A stretch of DNA of 64,000 nt from Onchidella celtica. Lineage: Eukaryota > Mollusca > Gastropoda > Systellommatophora > Onchidiidae. Below, piece by piece: positions 21,717 through 33,700 of this stretch. How positions within the stretch are numbered: position 1 is the first letter of the stretch; each line of letters opens with the position of its first letter. A program made the position numbers and the translations under genes. Below the pieces are notes generated by a model. The model was not told the origin of the DNA. It searched no databases and saw only the letters and a list, made by a program, of their open reading frames with translations. The stretch is taken from the NCBI GenBank assembly GCA_963931925.1, contig OZ007569.1, positions 49,968,101 through 50,032,100 on the forward strand. The letters are read 5' to 3'.

Positions 21717-22487
21717 AGTAGTACACTATCAGTGAAATGCATTGTAACCCATACTTTTGCCTACTAGATGAATTGCTAGGACGGCAGTATTGTACTGTAA
21801 TTGGGGACATAGTTCATCTGTGACTGAATATTGAATTGGTAGCTGATAGATAGTCATGATGTGTTAGTCACATTTTGATTTTATGCTATGTCATATTAGT
21901 TACCAATGGAACTTGGTGTAATTTTTGGAAAATGTAACCCAAATGGGGACTGCGAGCAAGCAGTGTTTGTGTTATGTTGCAATGTTGTAACTTGTTTTGA
22001 CCTAATATGATGAAGAAAGACCCTAACCAGTGGTCGGTATGTATTGGTATTTTTGCCATTGTACGTATGAGTTATACATTTTGGAGATAACCATGTTATG
22101 TACAACAAGTCATATGCTATGATTTGTGCACGAAGCATTATGTAAACGATGGGCCATCGTTTCACCATATATGATTTGTAATAATATCATTGACCATTGT
22201 TTCACCACAGTGGTGGCGTTGTGTTATTTTGACTAGTAGGCCTACTGTTAACTATTGGTTTGTCACAATGACGGTATTGTATTAGTTATGGTATTAGTGA
22301 TGCAAAGTACACTGCATTGTATTGTATTTGTGATGACATTCGGGAAGACACTGAAATTGTTATTAATTGTAATAGAATTAGCAACTACCTTTGTGAGATT
22401 GGGAGTGCTATAAGATTATTTCAAGATATTGCAGACGCTGAATAATGTTTTGGAGTTGAAAGATATTCAACTTAAATTGGGGAGTTG
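21717..22487 (+). other. 3' non-coding region and polypurine tract of the Gmr1-like element
   Basis: 770 bp between the gag-pol stop and the 3' LTR, with no sizeable plus-strand frame and no envelope. It ends in the purine-rich ATTGGGGAGT (about 22476-22485), the likely plus-strand primer. Confidence 0.8.
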
Positions 22488-23083
22488 TGTAGCATCTGCA
22501 AGCTATCCCTTGCCCTCCCCCGTTTTCTTGTTACACTGGTGAGCATGTGTTCATTTCTTCTTTCATTTTATTGTTGTACTCCGTGACCTGACCTTCTTTT
22601 CTAGTGAGTAGTTTTTTTCCTCGCTCGCTTGTTGTCAGGTGTTTTGACTCGTTCAGTAAATATTAGTATGTTCCCGAACATTCGATAACACTGTGGATAA
22701 GGATGTTTACGCCAGATTTGGCCTTGGGTGATGTGGCCTGATGACGTGTTGATGCGTGATTGGTTAGTTTGTGCGAGGGCAAAGGTAACGTTTGTTTCGG
22801 GAACTTTCTGTAGGAATGTTTATATATATAGACCTGTGTGAGTGGTTGGTGGGGTGAGTAAGTGAGTTTCCTTTTGTGTGGCGTAGATATTTAGTTTCGC
22901 TGGCGTCTTCCTAGTAATTTATTGTTCACTATACAGTTATTAAACTTTAGTATTATTTAATCTATAGTCGGATCTCGTGTTTATTTATTTTACAGCTGTA
23001 ATAGTTTCGTTTTCTAAAGGGTTGTAGTTAGATCAACTAACTCCCCCCTACTATAACGTGCTAGAACAACCTCAGCTGTTACA
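22488..23083 (+). repeat. 3' LTR (596 bp)
   Basis: Same length and sequence as the 5' LTR apart from one base that I could spot; followed by the duplicated ATTCC. Confidence 0.95.
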
Positions 23084-24236
23084 ATTCCCCTTCCCGTTCC
23101 TCTCTAGGATGATCACTCCTTTACAATATGATAGTTAGCCTCAGCCCAACAATACGTCAATGGCTGCATTGCCTTGTAGCACGACATCTCACTGCCCGTG
23201 CTCAACCTCAGATCAATATCTTAATACATAATTATAGTTCCTGAATGTGGCCAGACTGCCACGGATAATGTGCCCTCACTGTCCTGCGGGTGGCCTCACT
23301 GCCCAACCCATGCACCTCATTTATGCTGGCCTGCGGGTGGCCTCACTGCCCAACCCATGCACCTCACTTATGCTGGCCTGTCCCCGGCACCTATAAAGAA
23401 TAACATCACATCTCTATAATATTATGTACCTACTATCCACTTCACCACTCACTACGAACCATCAAGCGTACACATAACATTCCACAGTTCACCCACCATA
23501 CAGCTGCACCTCTCTACTGTAGCATACCCCCACAGTATTACACAGCACTCCGACTAGGCTAGGAATCCCTGCTCCTAACATACGTATGTCGCTCATTGTT
23601 CATATCTATTTACACAGTAACAAATGACTTGCACACTCCTTAAGTCCTCGCATATAACTTATTTGCATCATTGTCATCATCAGAATATAGTAGATCTATC
23701 ACCACAATTATCAATCCTTATAATTCAACCTACCAGTCTTCACTGGAATACACTACAACTCCCCACTGCTCTCTTTCACGTCTGTCCACTTGGACTTCTC
23801 AGCCTGCAGTGACTTTTCATTACTCCAAACGCCACCTCAACAACTACGCACTTTTATCGTGTCATTCCACGCTTTCACGTTAACTAACAGAAGTCAATAT
23901 AGGTGAGCAGCCTCAACTATCCCGTGAGTCAATCCTACAACTATACACCCGCTCTATAGCAATCCCCTTAATTGCACTCACTCCACTTGTGACAACCAAC
24001 TACAAGTGAGGCAAAAATGCTGGGACTCTCGTGGGGCCAGATTGAAGCCGCAGCCCAGGACAGAGCAAGGTGGAGGACCTTGGTAGATGACCTATGCCCT
24101 ACTCGGGGTTCAAGGGTTTAAGTCAAGTAAGTCAATTCAAACAGTTTGCTTATTGGGATTAGTGATAGACTGCCACATAGAATTTGTTCCTATGATGCAT
24201 GTAAGGAATGGAACTAGGAATGTTAGGGGGGGGGGG

Positions 24237-25449
24237 CTGTTGTAAATGTGAGAGGATGAACGACTTTCTATTTTTAATGTGCTTTCATGGTAGCTCTAGT
24301 GCGTGAGTGAGGGACGGCCACTCATAGTAGTTTAGGGACACTTGGCCGAGTACCATTAATTGGATTATTTCCCTTGTAATACTAGCGCGGGACCCGTTAT
24401 TCACATCACGGTGAAAAGCGCGCATTTTGATTGGTCAGTTGGAAATGTTGACCACGGGGCTTCCAACTCTTATATCATGGCTTTAAGTTTCTTACAACTC
24501 GCTCACTCGTTGTTATCCACCGACAGAAAGACGGGAACCCGAATTCATTTTTGAGAGTAGACAATACCCTATCGGTACAAAATAGGTACTCATGATAACG
24601 TTTGTTATCAATGGAGATACGTCGTATTAATGGACGAAAGTATCCCGCACAAAATTGTCGAATGTTGTTAGTCCTGACACTTTGAAAATTTATATTAAAA
24701 CTATTACCGGGTTTCTGGTACAAGTAGTCAGTTAGAATTTTAGCAGCAAGTTTCCAATTTATAATGGTACCAATTTTGTTGTACTTTGATGCACATATCC
24801 TATTGAAATAATTAATAAGAGGGTCTCGGATTTAAAGCAAACTATGAGTTAGACGCATGTTATCCCCGATAAATCCAACCTGGGTCAAATTTATTCAATT
24901 ATTGCTGGAGGGGTCGTTAGAGTAATTTCTGCAGTTTACTGGGATACCTAATTGACTTTTGTGTGCACCTTTTAACCGTACTGTAAATTCGATTGTGTTA
25001 GGACCCTAACCGGTTATGTTGTTCGGCTGGACTCAATGTCCGAGCCTTTCACTTGTGCAACACGGGCTACGTAATAGCTCTCTCGGACGTCCGCGCGGGC
25101 TCATAAATAAGATGCGGTTCGAGTGGTCGACACACTCCATCAAAGACGCAGAGACAAGAGCCGACAGCACAGTGAACCTAGGCCGGCGGCGGCCTGCCGT
25201 GGCGCGCCTCGCCCAAAACATGGCCTAGTCCAGTTGCGCCAGTAGCAGAGAAACTTTGGCTTATGGCTGGTTGGGCTTCTTTTTCTTGGCTTCTTTTTCC
25301 TTTTTTGTTGGTAGTGATACCTTTGTTAGGCTTTTTGAATAAATAAGATTGCCAGCAGAACCCTGTGTTTGTTAATCCTGTGTATCCTTAAGGGAGTTAC
25401 TATTGAACCCACGCAGTAACCACATTACCCACTCGTAGTTCACCCAACA
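24237..25449 (+). repeat. Possible solo LTR of another family
   Basis: Starts TGTTGTAAATG and ends ACCCAACA. It contains a TATA-like CATAAATAAG (about 25102), a GC-rich stretch after it, then GAATAAATAAG (about 25337), an arrangement expected of U3-R-U5. No matching flanking pentamer was found, and no internal genes, so this is tentative. Confidence 0.4.
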
Positions 25450-25699
25450 TAAAGAAAGAAAGAGAAACAGCAACAACAACAACGAAGCAATAAATTAGAG
25501 GTGACAGAGAAACAAGTCTTGCTCTGATGCTACAAGCTGTTTTAATTCATAAGGGGAGAGGCTGAGGCCGAAGTGCCTTTAGGAAGTAACTACCGGGTTG
25601 TGGATCCGAGGAAGAGTGCATGTGAGAATAAGGCCGTTGTACGGCAGTTAATTTCAATAATATAATGTATGTAATTGCGCTATTATCTGTATGATTATG

Positions 25700-25813
25700 T
25701 TTAAATAAATGTGTGAGTCTGATGGGTTGTTCTGTTAAGTGTTAAACTTGTTTGTTCGTGATTGTTGTCCTGTCATAAATTATTACATCTCCCAGTCTGG
25801 GATTTGTGACACA
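25700..25813 (-). repeat. Inverted fragment of the older LTR family
   Basis: Its reverse complement begins TGTGTCACAAATCCCAG then ACTGGGAGATG, and aligns for about 110 bp with the start of the LTR at 16375, including shared CACGAACA and CTCACACATTTATT words. Similarity fades beyond that. Confidence 0.6.
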
Positions 25814-26149
25814 GTGTGCAGTAAATTTGAGGGGGGGGGGGGGGGGAAATCAAAAACACAGGACACAGAAAAACAAAAATGTTACAATTAGAACACAAAG
25901 ATGGTCTTTTTAAGTACAGATTAAAAATACACCTTCTTACTGATTCACACAAATGATTGTTATCATTTCAAAACATTCAGTTCCAGGGTGCTTTCGCTTA
26001 ATTTTGAAATACTGATGCTTTGATTGATGTTCATACCTTCATGGCCTGCCATAACCATGGATGTGATTCATTGTCTACAATAGAAATACCTTTTGTCATA
26101 TATCTTTGCCTGATTTATGGTCTTAACAGCACATTAATAATTCACTGGC

Positions 26150-27045
26150 ACCGCAGTCTCTCAATATCACCTTCCTATTGTCATACACCTTAGCATTCCA
26201 CTAGCACCTCAGCAGGGCAATAGCACATTATCATTTCAATAGCCCATCAACATGGCAATAGCACATTATCATTTCAATAGCCCATCAACATGGCAATAGT
26301 ACATTATCACATTCACGCTCACATTATCACATTCACGCTCATATCTACGTCCCTGTCCGTGGCCTGACTGCCACGACTTTATGTGCCTCTACTGTCCTGC
26401 ACCGACAGCCTCACTTCTGGCCTATGTGTGGCCTCCGGCCCTATGCTGGCCTATCCCCTGTGCTCACCGAGGTGGCTCTTTGGCCCGTCCCCGACACCTA
26501 CAAGAATAACATTACATTGGTATAATACCCTACCATTTCTATTCACTCCACCTCTCCTTACAACCCATGAAGCGTACACACAATAGTTCACCTTTCACTC
26601 ACCAAACATCTTACGGTAACACACCTCCATCGGAGTACACAATACTCACTCGTGCTACAAATCCATGAACTCACTTTCATCTATCGCTCATGGCGCACAT
26701 TGCTATATCCAATATCAAGGACTTCCACATTCCTCACATATACTTATTTACATCATGGTAATAGACGAATATAATATAATACATCAATCATAATTATCAA
26801 TCAACGTTCTACCTACCAGTCATCACTGGAAAAAACACTCCCTTATGTTCGCCCGCTGGGCTCTTACTAGCATCCGTTCAGTAGGACCTTCTAACTTGCA
26901 GTGATAGTAATACAGCGCTTTCGCCTCATTCAGACCCCCCACCACTCACAACATGCACGCTTTAACTTACTTGTCTACGTGCGTTAATTTTACTCTCCTC
27001 CTTTCCCCCCGTAATTATTAACTATCGCTCACTCCACTCGTGACA
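26150..27045 (+). repeat. Second, 5'-incomplete copy of the older LTR family
   Basis: Parallels 23240-23994: a block around GACTGCCACG, then CACCTA-AAGAATAACAT, AAGCGTACACA, a CTCACC stretch, and the end CTCACTCCACTCGTGACA. It contains a ~41-bp tandem repeat (ATAGCACATTATCATTTCA ... CATGGCA) at about 26220-26310. Diverged from the first copy. Confidence 0.6.
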
Positions 27046-27747
27046 CACTGCATGGCTTGACAAAGATAGACAGAATACTATTAAAAAAAGAAACTGCTTG
27101 GACAATTCTGTTTACACAACAATAAGTCCATACTTTCAAAAAGTGCATATCTTTTTGGCTGTTCTTAGGGGAAGATAGTACAGTCTAATTACAAAGCCAA
27201 ATATGAGAATTGTGTACACTGTTCAACTATACCTTACTATGGAAAAAACTATGGTCCCGTGTTCAGGTATTTATTTATACAGGATTGATGATGTAATTGC
27301 TGAATACTAAAATGAAATTGAAGATGCTGGAGAAGATCCTTTCCAAAAGGATAATGCTTTTTACAGACCATGCAAGTACTTGTAATCCAAGGGAATGCAG
27401 ATTTACCAAGAGAACTTCTTTGCGTAAAACTGAATTATCTTTATTTCTTACCGTTTCACATTACTGCACTAAATATGAATAAATTAAGTGGATTTTTTTT
27501 TTTTTTTTGCATGGAAATAGATGTATGCTCATCTTCATCAGCAATAATACAACATTCACTTGCATGGTTTGTCAGTAACTCACAATTCATCAGTTCTGCA
27601 TAATAATGAATTTTAAAAACATGAGATTTAAAATTCATATTCAATAATATATTTAGGCCATATGTGCATCACCCTTAACGTCTCCCATGGTTAAAGAAGA
27701 TCTATAGGGTATCTCACGATTATGAGATGTGGGTTTCATTCCATAGA

Positions 27748-30700
27748 TTATTCCCTCCTGCGTTCTACAAATCTGAGCTGGTAGGCCTGAGGGGGACATG
27801 TAGTCCCAAAAACATAGTTACATGGTGGAAGTTTGCCATTCTCAGCAGGGAGCAGTTTAAATCTTTGTACAAGATTAGTAAGATACATGAACAGCTCCAT
27901 TTTAGCCAGTGATTCTCCAAGACACTGTCTTCGCCCTGAGGAAAAAGATAATAATTATAACTGACTTGCTCTGCACCTACTCAGTTTAACACAGGTATTT
28001 CCCATAATGAAATGTAATTTGACCTTAAAATGCTTCATTTTGAGACAGTTAACCAAATAACTAAGTCTACTCCCTTTCTGCCTAATGCAAGGGGCACTAC
28101 TCTAATTTGGAAAATACTGGCATTTTAAAAAATAGAATACTGAGAATGTGAATTTTTTAGTTTGATTTTTTTTGTTTCTGCATCACTGTCACCATTTTCT
28201 GTATCATATGAAGTGTAAATGAATGAGTAAACTTTAAAACTGTTCTCTTTTGCCTAGTTTGGCAGTTCCGAAATAGCCATCAAACTGATGTGGTAGAAGG
28301 AAGAAAATTCAGGTGAATGATGGAGGTAGTTATTCCCCTTTGTTTTGGTGGTGTCCTTTTTGATCCCCTTTTTTTCTTGAGAAAAGCTAAAAACCAATTA
28401 AGTTTCCACCACTGTAAGACCTGTCTGTATTGTGGCTATTCATTGACTGATAATAAATATGAAAATGTGCCAATGATCAGTAACTCACCAAGGGAAAAAG
28501 GAATGAGTTCCTCTCGGCGCAATAAATCCCCTGTATCACTCAAAAACCGTTCAGGTTGGAAAGTTAGAGGTTCCTCCCATAACTTTTCATCATGAAGAAT
28601 GGCATCTAAGTGAGGCATCACCATAGTTCCTGCTGGAATTGTGTAGCCGCCAATATTGAAATCCTGTTTACACAGATGCACTAGCCTGGAGATGGGGTAT
28701 TATGAAAATCATGACTAAGGATGTATTTTACTAAACTAGTTGAATACAATCAAAAAAGTGCAAAAAGAGGAAAAGTAATTAAAAAGTTTTAAAAAATGAA
28801 GTTTTGATTGGTGTGGGACATTGCTAATGTCAAAATACAATGTTTCTTGAGTGCTGTTAATACCTTGAGCATTATCATATTATAAAAAAAATATAGTGTC
28901 GAGAATATTTTTAAATTATGGTGCAATTTTCACCCTTTTTTTTTTTTTTATAGTTCCACCTCAATGCTGCAGCCATAACAAGAGTTTCAGAAATTATCAA
29001 ATTAATTTCTCATGTGCAAGTTAATCTAATCCGGTTTCTGTTGTATTGGCCTATTGTATTTACTCAAGTTTCATGCAGTCTTCCTGAAGTGTTGTTATGA
29101 CTAAAATACAATGATTTTTTTCTTCTCCTTTCATTAAGTCAAGTGTATGGGAGACTTTAATTGACATCCATTCAATCTTGTGCAATTTCACTGCTTAGAA
29201 ACGAGTGCCTGGTTACCTGGTGCACATGAGATGCCTACAGCAAGATTGTTGATCATTAGAGAGAAAGAGAAAGAGTTATAGAATAACACTTTTGCTGTCT
29301 CTGCTGCAGCTGCTGATGTTGTGTTGATACATAATAATCTTTATTTATTGGAAATTTTTTGTACAGGTATACAGGATGTTATTCTTTCATATTTACTAAT
29401 GATGTTAAATACTATAACAGTTTGACAGACTGGCCAAACATCTAACAAAACAGCAATACAGTATTTTGTTGTGACCAAACAAGATGTAGGTGAGCAGTGT
29501 ACACTGAGGGCCGCATGTAATATTATCATAACTCGACTTTTAAAAAGAAATTGAGATATCTGGCAGGCTTCTAACCATGGACAGCCCACAGGTTACATTA
29601 AAAGTTGTGAATTAAATTCTTAAACTAAGGGTTAAATAATTTGTTTTTAAATATACCTGTTATGTCTGATAAAGAAAGTTATCCAGTTTTTAGCTTCTCC
29701 TAAAAAATTTGTGAATACAGAGTTGCAGCAGTTAACCTTGTAGCTCTCAATTATGTATTTTTAATTTAATCAGACAAGCACTAGGGATGCTGTATAATGA
29801 ATGGCTAGTTCTATTACTAACCCAAATGGCACCATACTACACAATCGCTGTGTCTCCATGATAGCTGCATTAAAGTATTTCAGCTTAGGTTTATCTTGCA
29901 CTGTGGGAGTTCTCTCTGGCCCCACAACTTCATTGATTTCATTAAAAAGCTGAAAAATGACAAGAAGAAGCAAAAATGGGTAATATGGTCACAAAATTTC
30001 ATATGGGCATACATCTACAATATTTGGTTCAACTTTATAACAAGGGATCATAAATCTTTCTTCTTAATACTAATTTGTGAAAAGTCATCAGTCACGACGG
30101 CTTCCTTCTGATCATGAAAGATTTTCAAACAGTTCAAACTCACATAAGCGTACACATCCTCCTCCCTCCCTCCTCCTCCCCCCCCCCTTCCCCAATCTCC
30201 CCCTCCCAAGTATGCTTTTCATATCCCCCTTCCCCCAGCCACAGGTACTTTATGGATGTCGGGATGGTCCCATACAACACCCTGCTGGGTCTGTTTATGT
30301 TGAATAGCGCAATAAATTGATAGACAAAGCTTACAAAGTCATTCCCATGAGTTTGTGCACATCAATGATTAATACTTAAAATATGAGTAGTTCTTTGCAC
30401 TTTTTTAAAAACTAAAAAAGAAATAAATGGCTTAAGAAACAGCTCACTAAAAATACTGTATGGCTTGAAATTAATATGAGAATAATATTTTTATGAAAAC
30501 CAAGACGCTAGTTAAATTCATGTTTACATTAAATTCTTTTTGTCTCATCTTCATTCCAGCCTTTTCACACTGATGTTTACCTTCTCCTGAATGTGAGGGT
30601 AGTGCAGCATGTACATCATGAACCACAGCATAGTGGTGCTTGTTGTTTCAGTACCAGCGATGAAAAGGTTGCCGATCACTCTGTGTAGCTGGCGAACTGG

Positions 30701-33700
30701 AATGCATGGAAAACCAATATACTGTAGTCTCGTAAGTACCACCAATTCTTCTATCACAATGTTGAGTCAAAGTAGGGGATCATGATTATAACAAGACCAC
30801 CAGTCAGTTCAGAGCATTGAAGAATACTGTTTATAGCTTTTGTTTCAATGAAATGTCCGAGCTCATGAAAGGAGACCATCCTTAAAGTAAATGCTTGGTT
30901 TTGGCATTTTTTTAAACATACCTCCCTCCCCTTGGCCACAGGTACTTTATGGATGTCCGGCTGGCCCTATACAACACCCTGTTGGATCTAATTATGTTGA
31001 ATAGTGCAATAAATAGATAATAGAGGACGAACATAGTCTGATATCAAATTCAGTCATGCTGACTGTTAACTTGAGTATAAGATGAATGAAATCCATCTGC
31101 TGTTTAACTTTTGACTCTTTGTAAAACTTTGCAAATTTACAAATGCAAACAAACACTCTTAATGTCCATACTTAAAGAATCTTTCTCCATATTTGAAGAT
31201 ATTTTAAAATACACTCAAATATAGAGAGAAAATAAGAGAATGCAAAACTGAACTGAACATTGGAATAAGACACAATAACTCATTTTAAATTATGATCTAA
31301 TTTGCATTTTATGAAATTAAGTTAGTTCTCTTTTTTTCTTTGTCTTTGATGGCATGTTTATTCAGGTATTTTTGTCACTTGTACTATGGGAGATGTTTGA
31401 GAAAGTGACACAACATTAGGCAGATGTAGAAAGTGAGAGACACAGTATCTTTAACTCAGTTTTTCTCATTTACTTTGCCAAAAGATTGTTTTCTTGTTCT
31501 CTTATCTGGCATGACTATTTAAAAATATTAATGAATATGTTATATCTATGATTTATGAATACTCTGTTTGTATTTATAAGAGTTCCTTGTAATTTTATAG
31601 ATTTAGTACTGACTGTCCATCGTTGTGGGTTCTTTATTATTCTTCTTTTTTTCCCACTCAATCAGATAAGCAGCTATGAAGTTTTCTGCATCACCATCAT
31701 CTTGTTTTTCCAGGTTTTCTTTGATATTTGGTTCACTGAAATGATATGATTGTACAGAGACAGACAAATGTACTTAAATAGTTAAAATGGCAGAAAAAAA
31801 AATAAATGAATGCAATACCACATGTTCAGCTTGTTAGTATGTTAAAATGAAAAATCATTTTTTATACACACATATGTAATATTTATGAAACATCATCATA
31901 TCATCTGCAATCCTCCCTCATTCTTGTAGCCCATCGACAAAAATTTTACTCTCTGTAACTCAGTTATGAATCTTTTATGTAAAAAATGTATCTTTTTAAC
32001 TACCAGTACACTGAAATGTTTATGATCTTAGAATTCATCTTGATCCAAATCTCTATCAGTAACATGTTTATATCAAGTTTCAGAAGGAGTATCAAACAAA
32101 CATTTATGAGATTCTAAATCATTCAAAACAATCAGCACATCAATTTATTAATGATAAGCTACATAATGTATATTTCTGATTTTTATTTCTTACTATCAAA
32201 AATTATCTGCAAAGTAAAGATGTGGCTATGATATCTTCGGTTTCATGATGAAGAGGCCAATAGATAACAACAGCAGTACATTATTCGCCCCTTCGTCATG
32301 AAACCAATGACATGTTTAAAAAACTTAAATGAGATATCTGAATAATCACAGCTCTGATTCAGTGACCAATTGTCAATCAGAAATTACTCAACATCAGTAA
32401 TGAACTTTTTTGACTATATATCTAAACATTTGAACTAAATGAGGAAAAGCTGTAAGTCTAAGTTATATTATGATAAAGTCCTGATAAAGATTTCCTCACA
32501 ATGAGCATTCTTTATCATTACAGTGGGAACTGTAAATATCTCTGTGACGGCTTCAGAAATTACATGCACGAAAGTTTAGGCCCGATGAGCGCTAGATAAT
32601 TTTGACCCGCCAACGAGTTGGATGATGACATCACGACATTGAGTTTCAGTGAGAAAAAAGCCAGTAGGTGAGTGCACGACTGTCACCATTCAACTAGTTG
32701 GCCGATCAAATTTGACTTGTGCATGCTGGGCCATTTTGTCTGATGTTGATGACAACTGTGATGAGAGCAAAATAGATCAATAAACGCACAACTGTATCCT
32801 GTGTACACTTACGTGAAATGATCTTCCATCTCATCAAAATTTTTACTAATCTTCTTGCCATTAAACACATCACCAGGGAGGTACTGGAGCCAGGGAAAAG
32901 CTGTTAAAGGAGATACTGCAGATGCCAGTCTTACCTATGAATAAAAAAAACACCTAGTCACAACCCAAACACATAACTGGGCTGGCCCTATACAACACCC
33001 AACTACCAACGATTTTTCACTTACTGGTACTCGCATGCCAACATTTCCGGGGTGTTTTAAAAAAACATGGAAATAGCTAAAAACAACATAATGAAATTAA
33101 TGATGAAACATCAGATTTGTTTTATCTTTATTTGTGATTTTTTTTGTGAATTTTCAAAATTGACCATAACTTTCATGCAAATATTTTCATTGGTGACAGT
33201 AAGTGACCCAACCTTGTCAAAAAATCATATTAGAAAAAATGATTTGTATGAAGATAATGATTACAAAATATTGTTTCTCTTATGTGTGACAAATGGAGCA
33301 AAAAAAAATAAAAATTTACAGTCCCTATTGCTTTGGAAAGGAAGATGCCATTTTGACTGTAATACAAGTAACAGTAGTAAAAAATTCACAAAAATTGACC
33401 AGAAAAGCCTAAGAGTTCTAACTTCCTGGCAGTCAATGAAAAATGACGGTGTTCGTAGCTCTAGCCTGGTTTGCCACAGTGGTTAAATTGCCATGACAAA
33501 ATTTGCAAAGTTGATATTGCTAAGCTGATGACTGTGGTAGTGAGCCATAAATGAAAATGTATCACCAGTCTGGCAACCATGGTATTCAGTGAGTTAAAGT
33601 TCTATCTGATTTAATGCCCATTAATCTTCACATTAATTTCTAATAATATATTTATTTGTCTTTCCACTGATAATGAATAAGTCTCCAAAAAATGCTTCTC

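Larger units (their letters stand above)
16543..23083 (+). mobile_element. Intact Gmr1-like Ty3/gypsy LTR retrotransposon
   Basis: 6,541 bp: two 596-bp LTRs, a primer-binding site, one 1,489-codon gag-pol frame, and a purine-rich tract before the 3' LTR. Target duplication ATTCC is at 16538-16542 and 23084-23088. The LTRs appear to differ at a single base (TCTATCGTCGG versus TCTATAGTCGG), so insertion was recent. Pol order is protease, integrase, RT, RNase H, meaning the integrase lies upstream of RT. That is the hallmark of the Gmr1-like branch and unlike ordinary Ty3/gypsy elements. No envelope-like gene follows. Confidence 0.95.
16375..23994 (+). repeat. Older solo LTR (~1.07 kb), split by the Gmr1-like element
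   Basis: Pieces 16375-16542 and 23084-23994. It begins TGTAGCAAATCCCAG and ends CACTCCACTTGTGACA, so it has TG...CA ends. Flanking pentamers are ATCAA (16370-16374) and ACCAA (23995-23999), a 4/5 match. It contains a perfect 47-bp tandem duplication at 23283-23377. No internal retroelement genes of its own are present, hence a solo LTR. Related fragments occur at about 25700-25813 (inverted) and about 26150-27045 (direct). Confidence 0.7.
15905..24122 (+). mobile_element. RTE-like LINE 3' end, split by a solo LTR
   Basis: The 5' part (15905-16374) encodes the C-terminal region of a LINE RT: a LGSMVSKDGG...DIKARIGK stretch, then after a frameshift near 15975 the KIRIFNTNVKSVLL and RKWGWLGHTL segments and a GRPKTTW tail. 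It is interrupted at 16375. The rest continues at 23995: AKMLGLSWGQIEAAAQDR ... LVDDLCP, stop near 24120. Removing the insert and one 5-bp duplication leaves the frame continuous across the junction. Known RTE-like elements end with the same two blocks in this order. It is a relic with one frameshift. Confidence 0.8.

Noticed and set aside
28317-28595. Plus-strand frames over P450 exons
   Set aside because: The minus strand here encodes exon 9 with the PERF motif; the plus frame is a shadow.
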